Source: Hassallia sp050875635 (lineage in GTDB: Bacteria > Cyanobacteriota > Cyanobacteriia > Cyanobacteriales > Nostocaceae). From it: a DNA stretch of 64,000 bases. The stretch is from assembly GCF_050875635.1 (NCBI RefSeq), contig NZ_JBPAOH010000006.1:49729-113728 (forward strand), in the 5' to 3' direction. The first letter of the stretch is position 1. Each line of letters opens with the position of its first letter. A program made the position numbers and the translations under genes. This document shows, piece by piece, positions 27,119 through 34,315 of this stretch. A model generated the notes under the pieces. The model saw only the letters and a list, made by a program, of their open reading frames with translations, was not told the origin of the DNA and searched no databases.

Positions 27119-27435
27119 GGTAGTGTCCCCTGTCTCAAACACTATCTAAACTTTGCTTGTTTGAAAGCAGTCAAAAAATTTTTATCTCAAAAAATAATAT
27201 CAAAAGATATATCAAAAAATGCTAAAGTTTATTCAACTAATAATACTAAGTGTTAACTAGACTTTTTGGAAAGTAGGGAAAGGGGTAGGAAAAAAGCTTT
27301 CTCACGACAGTGGCAAAAAGAATGAGTGCTCATAGGTCTAGTGTTGACTTTTATATTCGTTTTTCTGAGCAAACAGAATTGTTTTATCGGTAAAAGAAAA
27401 GCGATACCTACGGTAAGCTACGAAGATCGCTCTTA
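27119..27435. other. Upstream region of the multicopper oxidase gene (no gene)
   Basis: The stretch lies between the oxidase start and the 21-bp tandem array and is AT-rich. It must contain the oxidase promoter reading leftwards, but I cannot name the boxes. No open frame other than repeat-derived ones is seen. Confidence 0.4.
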
Positions 27436-27727
27436 AAACTCGGAACTTCGTGTTCGGAACTCGGAACTTCGTGTTCAGAACTCGGAACTTCGTGTTCGGA
27501 ACTCGGAATGTCGTGTTCGGAACTCGGAATGTCGTGTTCAGAACTCGGAACTTCGTGTTCCGAACTCGGAATGTCGTGTTCAGAACTCGAAAGTTCGTGT
27601 TCCGAACTTGAAACTTCGTGTTCCGAACTCGGAACTTCGTGTTCAGAACTCGAAAGTTCGTGCTTTGAACTCCAAATGTCAAGTTCTAAACTCAAACACT
27701 AAGTTCAAAGCTCTAAAGTTCAACTTT
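27436..27727. repeat. 21-bp tandem repeat array (~11 clear plus ~3 degenerate units)
   Basis: Units of exactly 21 bp start GAACTCGGAACTTCGTGTTC and repeat from 27436 to about 27666 without gaps, then decay through GAACTCCAAATGTCAAGTTC-like versions to 27727. Variation concentrates at GGAACTTC/GGAATGTC/GAAAGTTC and at the last base. Since 21 is a multiple of three, the array stays open in several frames (for example SSEHEVP heptapeptides on the minus strand), which is not evidence for coding. No spacers exist, so it is not a CRISPR array. Each unit contains a small GAAC...GTTC inverted repeat. Confidence 0.9.
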
Positions 27728-27747
27728 TGAGATAGAAGTTCCGAGAT

Positions 27748-27822
27748 TTAGGGTTAGGGGTTAGGGGTTAGGGAATAACTTTCGTGCCTTAGTCCCCAGT
27801 CCCTAGTCCCCAGTCCCTAGTA
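27748..27822. repeat. Telomere-like GGGTTAGGGG tract plus CCCCAGTCCCTAG repeat
   Basis: GGGTTAGGGGTTAGGGGTTA (27751 on, ending GGG at 27773) gives four G-runs with TTA loops, the pattern of an intramolecular G-quadruplex. It is followed at 27795-27822 by a C-rich complementary arm (GTCCCCAGTCCCTAGTCCCC). The whole could equally fold as a hairpin just after the stop of the channel-like gene. Confidence 0.65.
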
Positions 27823-27823
27823 T

Positions 27824-29464
27824 TTACCCTTTACTTTTAAAAGAGTTTAACCATTGTTGAACTTGATCGCGGGCAATTTCGCGACCACCGAGACCGAAAG
27901 ATAAGGCAGTAGCAACAGCGATCGCACCGAGTAAAAGTCCAAAGGCTAAGTTGACAATATCACTAGCAACACCAATCTGTTGCAGTGCCATTGCCGAAAC
28001 CAAAGCAATAATCGCAATCCGCGCTACTTGAGCCAAAATCCGTGCTTGGGCATTTCCCGAACTGGCAATGATGCTAAAAGCCAGATTTGCTAAGAACAAA
28101 CCGATGGCAAATACAATCAATCCCGCCAAAATGCGCCCGAATATGACGACTATGCCACTTACCAGTAGCGTGAGTGCGGGAATATTCAAAATATTCACTG
28201 CCGCGACTGTGGCAAATAGCATGATGCCAACTAAAACAACGATACCAACAATTTCCGATGGAGTTCGGGCTGGGGGAAGTGCTTCTGTGTCTGCTGGATA
28301 TGTGGTGCGTCTGACGGGAGTTGGCAGACCTAAGACAGAGAAGATGTTGTTAAAGCCGATACTTGTGAGGATGTTGGTAACAAGTTCGCCCACAAATCGC
28401 CCGACGAAATAAGCAATAATCAAAATGGCGATCGCGGTGAAGATCGCAGGTAAGGCATTCAGAATTTGCTGCAACATGGCGATCGCCGGTAAGGAAATCG
28501 CGTCAATTCGCAAAGCATTCAGGGAGGCGATCGCAACCGGAATCAAAATCAACACATAGACAATCGTGCCGATAATCGACGATAAAGATTGCGCTCCGGC
28601 AGTAGACGAAAGTCCAAAGCGTCTCCCCAAATCATCAATTCCAGTTGCTGCCAGTAAGTTGCTGACAATCCGTCGCACTATATTAGCCACAAACCAGCCG
28701 ACAACACCAATCAACACCGCCGCTAAAATATTCGGCAGAATTGAGATAATCTGCGTTACCAGACTTTGTACTGGTTGTAAAGCCTGCTGTAACCCCAAAG
28801 TATCCAAAATTGGAATGAGAAACAGCAAAAAGATGAACCAATATAAAGCGTTGCCAATCGTCTCACTCAGAGACAATTGATTGAGATTTGGGACGGCATC
28901 TTGTGTTTCCGGTGGATTCAAACGCTCATCTAGCCGCAAAGCGCTGAGTCCGCGTATGGTTATCAGCTTAACGAGGCTAGCGACTAACCAAGCTATTAAA
29001 AGGATGACTCCCGCAGCTACTAACCTGGGTAAGAACTCACCAATTTGTTCGAGAAAAGAATTAAGCGGTTGAGAAGCGACTCTCAACTCTAAAGTATCTA
29101 ATACAGCAACTATGGTTAACAGCAGGATAGACCAAAAGACCAAGCCGGCGACAAATTTCTCCACTTGGACTGTATCGCTACCAGTCAAACCAGCGGCAAT
29201 ACGGTTATCTATTTTAGTGCGATTGAGAATGCCGCGTACTAATGCCGCAGCTCCTGCCGCAATCAGCCAGCCAAGCAGTAAAATTACTGCTGCCCCCAGC
29301 AACCTAGGTAGAAATAGAACTACCTGCTGGACACTTCCTTGCACATAATTGACTGCATTTGATTGATCTGGTGATAGGGTTGGCGACTGTGCCAAAAAAT
29401 CTTGCACCCTCATCAACAAACCAAGTTCCATCACCTGGGTTATTCCTTGCCAAGTTGTATTCAT
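27824..29464 (-). CDS. Mechanosensitive-channel-like protein built of conserved TM-helix repeats
   Basis: The 546-residue protein consists almost wholly of repeated membrane units. At least four copies of the conserved TM_helix pattern are visible: FLPRLLGAAVILLLGWLIA, FLPRLVAAGVILLIAWLVA, ILPNILAAVLIGVVGWFVA and ALPAIFTAIAILIIAYFVG, each followed by a polar R/K-rich turn. These units are found at the N terminus of some MscS-related proteins; the MscS beta domain and pore helix are not evident here. A last hydrophobic pair ends in FGLGGREIARD, a segment also seen in MscS-like proteins. It probably sits in the cytoplasmic membrane and may respond to tension, which is inferred. Confidence 0.82.
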   Translation of the reverse strand: MNTTWQGITQVMELGLLMRVQDFLAQSPTLSPDQSNAVNYVQGSVQQVVLFLPRLLGAAVILLLGWLIAAGAAALVRGILNRTKIDNRIAAGLTGSDTVQVEKFVAGLVFWSILLLTIVAVLDTLELRVASQPLNSFLEQIGEFLPRLVAAGVILLIAWLVASLVKLITIRGLSALRLDERLNPPETQDAVPNLNQLSLSETIGNALYWFIFLLFLIPILDTLGLQQALQPVQSLVTQIISILPNILAAVLIGVVGWFVANIVRRIVSNLLAATGIDDLGRRFGLSSTAGAQSLSSIIGTIVYVLILIPVAIASLNALRIDAISLPAIAMLQQILNALPAIFTAIAILIIAYFVGRFVGELVTNILTSIGFNNIFSVLGLPTPVRRTTYPADTEALPPARTPSEIVGIVVLVGIMLFATVAAVNILNIPALTLLVSGIVVIFGRILAGLIVFAIGLFLANLAFSIIASSGNAQARILAQVARIAIIALVSAMALQQIGVASDIVNLAFGLLLGAIAVATALSFGLGGREIARDQVQQWLNSFKSKG

Positions 29465-29811
29465 AGTTTTCCCAAATTAAGGTAAACTGTTATTTCCAAA
29501 ACACGTCAGATTCTTCTGGCGTGTATTGTATAGCACAAATATACATGCCAGTTAAGTTACCAGTGTTTTGCCTATAAATCTACCAGTAAAATCATATATA
29601 GAGTTGACATCAAGAGTATTTTTTTTATCTGCTTGGTTGACAACTCGTTTTGTGAAATTACTAGTGCCAAAACAGTAAAATATCACTGATTTTGGCGTCG
29701 TTGTATATATTTTTATTTCTAAAGCTGAGTTGGCTTTAGGATTGATTTAGTGTGTTGGCAGCGCTAAATATAGCGTTATTGTAAGTGCAGCAATAGCTTC
29801 AAAGATGTAAA
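29465..29811. other. Divergent intergenic region (347 bp), no gene seen
   Basis: The AT-rich spacer lies between the starts of the channel-like gene and the SRPBCC gene and should carry both promoters. I see no repeat or RNA gene in it. Confidence 0.4.
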
Positions 29812-30267
29812 ATGTCTTCTGTTTTTGAACAATCAATTCAAATTAATGCTACAGCGACGGTGGTTGAGAGATGTATTACTGATTTAACTCTCATGCACCG
29901 TTGGCTTAATCCTGCCCTGCGTTGCGAACCTGTGGGGGAAACTTGGAGTAGCGATAATGGTAGTAAAAGCAAGTTTGTGATTCAAATACCGATAATAAAA
30001 CCGACATTAAATAGCACAGTTGTCGAAAGACAACCGGGTTTGGTAGTGTGGGAGTTTGACGGTTTTTTCACCGGACGCGATCGCTGGGAATGTCAACCAG
30101 TCGAACAAGGAACGCGTCTAGTTAACCGCTTTGAATTTGAGATTCCCAACCCGATAATTAGCTGGGGCTTCAAAACTTTCGCCGAACCCTGGACAAAAAA
30201 AGACATGCAAGAACAACTGCAACGACTTAAAAGAGTCGCGCAAGAAGTACAGCAAGGCTTTCGGTAA
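29812..30267 (+). CDS. SRPBCC-family protein (polyketide-cyclase/START-like)
   Basis: The 151-residue protein begins MSSVFEQSIQINATATVVERCITDLTLMHRWLNP, the typical first strand and helices of an SRPBCC (Bet v1-like) barrel. RQPGLVVWEFDGFFTGRDRWECQP and TRLVNRFEFEI give the later strands, and a long C-terminal helix (DMQEQLQRLKRVAQEVQQGF) closes the cavity. Such proteins bind hydrophobic ligands; cyanobacteria have many with no known ligand. The gene is single and divergent from the channel-like gene, with a low-complexity repeat after its stop. Confidence 0.85.
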   Translation: MSSVFEQSIQINATATVVERCITDLTLMHRWLNPALRCEPVGETWSSDNGSKSKFVIQIPIIKPTLNSTVVERQPGLVVWEFDGFFTGRDRWECQPVEQGTRLVNRFEFEIPNPIISWGFKTFAEPWTKKDMQEQLQRLKRVAQEVQQGFR

Positions 30268-30274
30268 GAGTAGA

Positions 30275-30450
30275 AAGTGGGGAGATGAGGGAATGGGGGG
30301 AGTGGGGGAGTGGGGGAGTGGGGGATGGAAAGACAAGGGGACAAAAAGACTTGGAGACAAAAAGACTTGGAGAATAATTCTTCTTTCCCCCTATCCCCCA
30401 TCTCAAGAACTCTCCCCACTCCCCCACTCCCCCACTCTCCCTCATCCTCT
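30275..30450. repeat. Low-complexity repeat (GTGGGGGAGTGG, AAAAAGACTTGGAGAC, CCCCCACTCCC)
   Basis: G-rich tandem units, two AAAAAGACTTGGAGA copies, and C-rich CCCACTCCCCCACTCCCC units lie between convergent genes. The right end overlaps the last codons of the SirB1 gene. Confidence 0.7.
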
Positions 30451-31263
30451 CGCCATCTCAGCCAGCAACCGTCGAATCACCGACGCATCTTCAGCATCGG
30501 GAACTCTTGTTAAATAACTTTGCAAGTCTTGAGTAGCTTGGGTGTAAAGACCGAGTTGATAGTAGAGCAAACCGCGATCGCGCAATTCTAAAATCGTATC
30601 AGGCAACAACAGCAAAATTCTCTCAACTGCTGCTAAAGCTTTTTCTATATCCTGCTGTTTCAGATAAATATATTTCAGATTCGTCAGCATCCTCACCAAA
30701 AATTGCCGATGATTCACTGCGGCTAAAAATTCCGGTTGTAGCGTCACGCTTTGTTGATATATTTGCGAAAGCCTTTCTTGGCAATCTTCGACGAACATCA
30801 CTTCACCGTTATTAAACGCATCAACAAAAATCTCCATATCGGGAATATCTGGACGGATTAAGAAATGTAATGGCATTCCTACCCCCACCATCGGGAAATC
30901 AACTCTTCGGGCAACTTCTAGGTAAACTAGCGCCAAACTAATCGGAATTCCCAATCGGCGATCGATCGCATCATTCAAAAAGCTGTTGCGGGGGTCGTAA
31001 TAGTCTTTTTTATTGCCTGCAAATCCCAAATCATCGTAAAGATACTGATTAATACTTTGAATTACCCGCAAAGGATAACGTCCGATTGGCAAGCGTTTTT
31101 TAGCTTCCGCTGCCATTGTATCGAGGACGTTGAGGTAGTGTTCAACATCCAGGTCGGGATATTCTTCTTGGGCAATATATAATGCCGCCTTTGCCAAATC
31201 GATATTTCCGTCAGGCTGTTGAATCTCCTGGTAAAAATTTTGTCGCGCTGACGAGAAATTCAT
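30442..31263 (-). CDS. SirB1-family transglutaminase-like protein with C-terminal TPRs
   Basis: The 273-residue protein has a transglutaminase-like (SirB1) N-terminal domain with YLYDDLGFAGNKKDYYDPRNSFL and a LGIPISLALVYLEVARR block, followed by MPLHFLIRPD with the conserved His. From about residue 190 tetratricopeptide-like helices follow (YLKQQDIEKALAAVERILL and YYQLGLYTQATQDL). The usual transglutaminase Cys is replaced in this family (RRLGIPISLAL), so it may be non-enzymatic. The family is conserved throughout cyanobacteria and proteobacteria without a firm function. Start is ATG at 31261-31263. Confidence 0.88.
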   Translation of the reverse strand: MNFSSARQNFYQEIQQPDGNIDLAKAALYIAQEEYPDLDVEHYLNVLDTMAAEAKKRLPIGRYPLRVIQSINQYLYDDLGFAGNKKDYYDPRNSFLNDAIDRRLGIPISLALVYLEVARRVDFPMVGVGMPLHFLIRPDIPDMEIFVDAFNNGEVMFVEDCQERLSQIYQQSVTLQPEFLAAVNHRQFLVRMLTNLKYIYLKQQDIEKALAAVERILLLLPDTILELRDRGLLYYQLGLYTQATQDLQSYLTRVPDAEDASVIRRLLAEMARG

Positions 31264-31938
31264 ATATCTTATGCTGTGTCGATGTGTTGCTTACCCTTAT
31301 CTTAAAGACAATCAGAAGATTTGGACATCTATTCACACAGCTTTCATCGAAGGTAAATACCCAATGTAGTAAAGTTGACTTGTATATCTTTCTAAATAAT
31401 TTATTACATTTATCGGAATGAACGCACGCGAATTCAAGTCTTGTAGGGGCAATTCATGAATTGCCCCTACGTGAAATCAATTGGTAAGACGAAGGAAGTG
31501 CGTAAGTCCTAATTTAGATTAATCAGGTTTTGCGAAATGTCATTGGCATCGCGTGTATTAGATATTCAGAGTGAAATGGTATAGAACTGCTGCCTAAGTG
31601 CGCGATCGCGCTTTGGCGGCAGCTTTTTTCTTTTCGGCGTAGGATAGGATAATTTCTCACAGCTATGTTGAGCGCATACAAAGCAAGCGTGCGAATATCA
31701 GCCACGAAGAGCGAGCGATCGCGGTTTGCTCTATGCCAAATCAAAACACTTTTTTGCTCTCTAGTCTGACCCAAAGCCTTTAGGATCATAGTCTGCTGCC
31801 TACTTGAGGACATCAGTCTTAAGAATCAATTTATGGCGAAGATAGGAGTCGTTCGGTGATAACCTGGAAGATGAAACGTTAATCTTAAGTCGCCGACGAC
31901 CCTATCACCAAATATAGCTTCATTTATTAGCACCCAGC
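31264..31938. other. Divergent intergenic region before atpD (675 bp)
   Basis: The spacer holds the 28-bp palindrome at 31443-31470 and the leader of atpD. An open frame of 96 codons on the minus strand (31523-31813) has no domain, odd composition and no ribosome-binding site, and I do not accept it. The end of the spacer should contain the atpD promoter, which I could not assign confidently. Confidence 0.5.
31443..31470. repeat. Perfect 28-bp palindrome
   Basis: GTAGGGGCAATTCA followed immediately by its reverse complement TGAATTGCCCCTAC. It is an extragenic palindrome of the GTAGGGG-CAATTCATGAATTG type seen widely in cyanobacteria. Confidence 0.75.
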
Positions 31939-33387
31939 ATGGTCACCACCGCAGAAAAAACTAACATAGGCTACATTACTCAAATTATTGGTCCGGTTGT
32001 AGACGTTAAATTCCCCACCGGGAAAATGCCGCAAATCTACAACGCTTTGCTCGTCAAAGGCACGAACGAAGGCGGACAGGAAATTTCGCTGACTTGCGAA
32101 GTGCAGCAGTTGCTGGGCGATAACCAGGTGAGAGCCGTTTCCATGAGCACCACCGATGGCTTAGTCCGTGGCATGGAAGCCGTTGATACTGGCGCTCCCA
32201 TCAGCGTGCCCGTTGGTAAAGTTACCTTAGGACGGATTTTTAACGTTCTTGGCGAACCCGTAGACAACAGGGGACCAGTCAATACTGAGGACAAATTACC
32301 GATTCACCGCGCTGCTCCCCTACTCACCGAACTGGAAACCAAGCCTTCCGTGTTCGAGACAGGAATTAAAGTTGTTGACTTGCTAACACCCTATCGACGT
32401 GGCGGTAAAATTGGTCTGTTCGGTGGTGCAGGGGTCGGTAAGACCGTGATCATGATGGAATTGATCAACAACATCGCGACTCAACACGGTGGTGTGTCCG
32501 TATTCGCTGGTGTAGGTGAACGGACTCGTGAGGGTAATGACCTCTACAACGAAATGATTGAATCTGGGGTAATCAATAAAGACAACCTCAACGAGTCTAA
32601 AATTGCTCTAGTTTACGGTCAGATGAACGAGCCACCCGGAGCAAGAATGCGGGTTGGTTTGTCTGGTTTGACAATGGCTGAGTACTTCCGAGATGTGAAT
32701 AAGCAAGACGTGCTGCTGTTTGTTGACAACATCTTCCGGTTCGTACAAGCAGGTTCTGAAGTATCGGCGCTACTAGGTCGGATGCCGTCTGCTGTAGGAT
32801 ACCAGCCTACATTGGGAACCGACGTAGGGGCACTGCAAGAGCGGATTACCTCTACCAACGAAGGATCTATTACTTCGATTCAAGCCGTGTACGTACCTGC
32901 GGATGACTTGACTGACCCCGCACCTGCAACCACCTTTGCTCACTTGGATGGTACAACAGTGCTGTCTCGCGGTTTGGCAGCAAAAGGAATTTATCCGGCT
33001 GTAGATCCGTTAGGTTCCACTTCCACCATGTTGCAACCCAACATTGTGGGTGACGAACACTACAACACCGCTCGTGCTGTACAAGCAACTCTGCAACGTT
33101 ACAAAGAACTGCAAGACATCATCGCCATTCTTGGTTTGGATGAATTGTCAGAAGACGATCGCCTGATCGTATCTCGTGCCCGCAAAGTTGAGCGTTTTCT
33201 ATCTCAGCCCTTCTTTGTAGCAGAAGTATTCACCGGTTCTCCTGGTAAATACGTAAAATTGGAAGACACCATCAAAGGCTTCCAAATGATTCTTGATGGC
33301 AAATTGGACGAGCTGCCCGAACAAGCGTTCTACTTGGTAGGCGACATTAACGAAGCGATCGCCAAAGCTGAAAAGCTCAAAAGCTAA
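31939..33387 (+). CDS. atpD: ATP synthase F1 subunit beta
   Basis: The 482-residue protein is the catalytic beta subunit. The P-loop GGAGVGKT is at 162-169, followed by GERTREGNDLY (catalytic Glu) and the LLFVDNIFRF Walker B segment. The N-terminal beta-barrel (IGYITQIIGPVVDVKF) and the C-terminal DELSEDDRLIVSRARK segment, the beta counterpart of the DELSEED lever, are intact. In cyanobacteria atpD and atpC form an operon separate from the main atp1 operon, as here. The enzyme lies on thylakoid and cytoplasmic membranes. atpC follows after a 186-bp repeat-rich spacer. Confidence 0.98.
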   Translation: MVTTAEKTNIGYITQIIGPVVDVKFPTGKMPQIYNALLVKGTNEGGQEISLTCEVQQLLGDNQVRAVSMSTTDGLVRGMEAVDTGAPISVPVGKVTLGRIFNVLGEPVDNRGPVNTEDKLPIHRAAPLLTELETKPSVFETGIKVVDLLTPYRRGGKIGLFGGAGVGKTVIMMELINNIATQHGGVSVFAGVGERTREGNDLYNEMIESGVINKDNLNESKIALVYGQMNEPPGARMRVGLSGLTMAEYFRDVNKQDVLLFVDNIFRFVQAGSEVSALLGRMPSAVGYQPTLGTDVGALQERITSTNEGSITSIQAVYVPADDLTDPAPATTFAHLDGTTVLSRGLAAKGIYPAVDPLGSTSTMLQPNIVGDEHYNTARAVQATLQRYKELQDIIAILGLDELSEDDRLIVSRARKVERFLSQPFFVAEVFTGSPGKYVKLEDTIKGFQMILDGKLDELPEQAFYLVGDINEAIAKAEKLKS

Positions 33388-33394
33388 TTAGTTA

Positions 33395-33556
33395 ATAGGT
33401 AATGGGGCATGGGGCATGGGGCATGGGGCATGGGGGAGGCAGTGCGTTGGAAAGGCTAGAAGCGACAGTCACGCATGTGGCATCATGGGGCATCGAAAGA
33501 ATCTCTTATTCCCCTTGCCCAATGCCCATTGCCCATTGCCCATTGCCCAATTACCA
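33395..33556. repeat. STRR repeats in the atpD-atpC spacer
   Basis: Tandem GGGGCATGGGGCATGGGGC units face CCCATTGCCCATTGCCC units across a 60-bp centre. The arms are near complementary and would place a large hairpin in the operon mRNA between the beta and epsilon cistrons. Confidence 0.75.
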
Positions 33557-33573
33557 ATCATCATTTACCAGAT

Positions 33574-33987
33574 ATGACCCTAACTGTTCGTGTAATTTCT
33601 CCAGATAAAACAGTGTGGGATGCCGCAGCTGAAGAAGTGGTGTTGCCCAGTACTACTGGTCAGCTAGGTATTCTCACAGGACATGCGCCACTCTTGACCG
33701 CTTTGGATACAGGTGTGATGCGAGTACGTGCAAATAAAAATCAGAATTGGACAGCGATCGCTCTCATGGGTGGTTTTGCCGAAGTCGAAGAAAACGAAAT
33801 TACAATTCTGGTTAACGGTGCGGAAAAAGGCGACTCAATTAACCTTGAAGAAGCCCGTGCTGCTTTCAATCAAGCAGAAACCCGCGTGAATCAAGTGCAA
33901 GCAGAAGACCGCCAAGCCCAAATCCAAGCAACACAAGCTTACAAACGCGCTCGCGCACGCTTTCAAGCTGCCGGCGGTATGGTATAA
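33574..33987 (+). CDS. atpC: ATP synthase F1 subunit epsilon
   Basis: The 137-residue protein begins MTLTVRVISPDKTVWDAAAEE at ATG 33574. An in-frame extension to 33475 is encoded by STRR repeat DNA and is not part of the protein. The N-terminal beta sandwich (PSTTGQLGILTGHAPLLTALDTGV) binds the c-ring side, and the C-terminal helical hairpin (LEEARAAFNQAETRVNQVQ and AYKRARARFQAAGG) can inhibit ATP hydrolysis. It is co-transcribed with atpD. A clear terminator follows at 34043-34078. Confidence 0.97.
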   Translation: MTLTVRVISPDKTVWDAAAEEVVLPSTTGQLGILTGHAPLLTALDTGVMRVRANKNQNWTAIALMGGFAEVEENEITILVNGAEKGDSINLEEARAAFNQAETRVNQVQAEDRQAQIQATQAYKRARARFQAAGGMV

Positions 33988-34042
33988 ACATCCAATCTGC
34001 CCAAACTTAAGTTAGGGAATAATATTCTTCCCAACAAATAAG

Positions 34043-34078
34043 AACTCCTCCTAGCAACTTTCTATGAGGAGTTTTTAT
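34043..34078 (+). terminator. Terminator of the atpD-atpC operon
   Basis: AACTCCTC (34043-34050) pairs with GAGGAGTT (34066-34073) around a 15-nt loop and is followed by TTTATTC. Confidence 0.75.
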
Positions 34079-34108
34079 TCTCATAAAGCGAGATTTTTTT
34101 ATGAAAAA

Positions 34109-34155
34109 GTAGTAAGCGATTCATCGCTTAATTCAGCCACTTAAGTGCCTACTAC
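34109..34155. repeat. Cruciform repeat, copy B (GTAGTAAGCG ... TGCCTACTAC)
   Basis: Terminal inverted repeats GTAGTAAG and CCTACTAC flank AAGCGATTCATCGCTT and CACTTAAGTG hairpins. Same design as the copies at 21988, 41826 and 62109. Confidence 0.75.
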
Positions 34156-34315
34156 GAGATTAAATTTACATTTTTATTATGATAGCATTTCACGAAAATT
34201 ACGAAAATCTCGGTAGTAATAAATTTTTGTATACAAGTGCAACAAGTTTAAGAAATGTGGGGAACTCTTGGTGAAGTAATAGTTTAGATAATTGTTGCCC
34301 AGAGGGGCAAGTTTT

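Noticed and set aside
27338..27695. Minus-strand open frames of 95-114 codons (SSEHEVP and FRVLNTK repeats)
   Set aside because: They arise from the 21-bp tandem array, which stays open in several frames because the period is a multiple of three. No ribosome-binding site and no known protein pattern.
27436..27727. Possible CRISPR array
   Set aside because: Repeat units are directly joined with no unique spacers, and no cas genes are present in the window.
31523..31813. 96-codon minus-strand ORF before atpD
   Set aside because: Odd composition, no domain, no ribosome-binding site, and it lies where the atpD leader is expected.
33475..33573. Longer N terminus for atpC
   Set aside because: The extra residues are encoded by CCCATTG repeat DNA and do not belong to the epsilon fold; ATG 33574 gives the family start.
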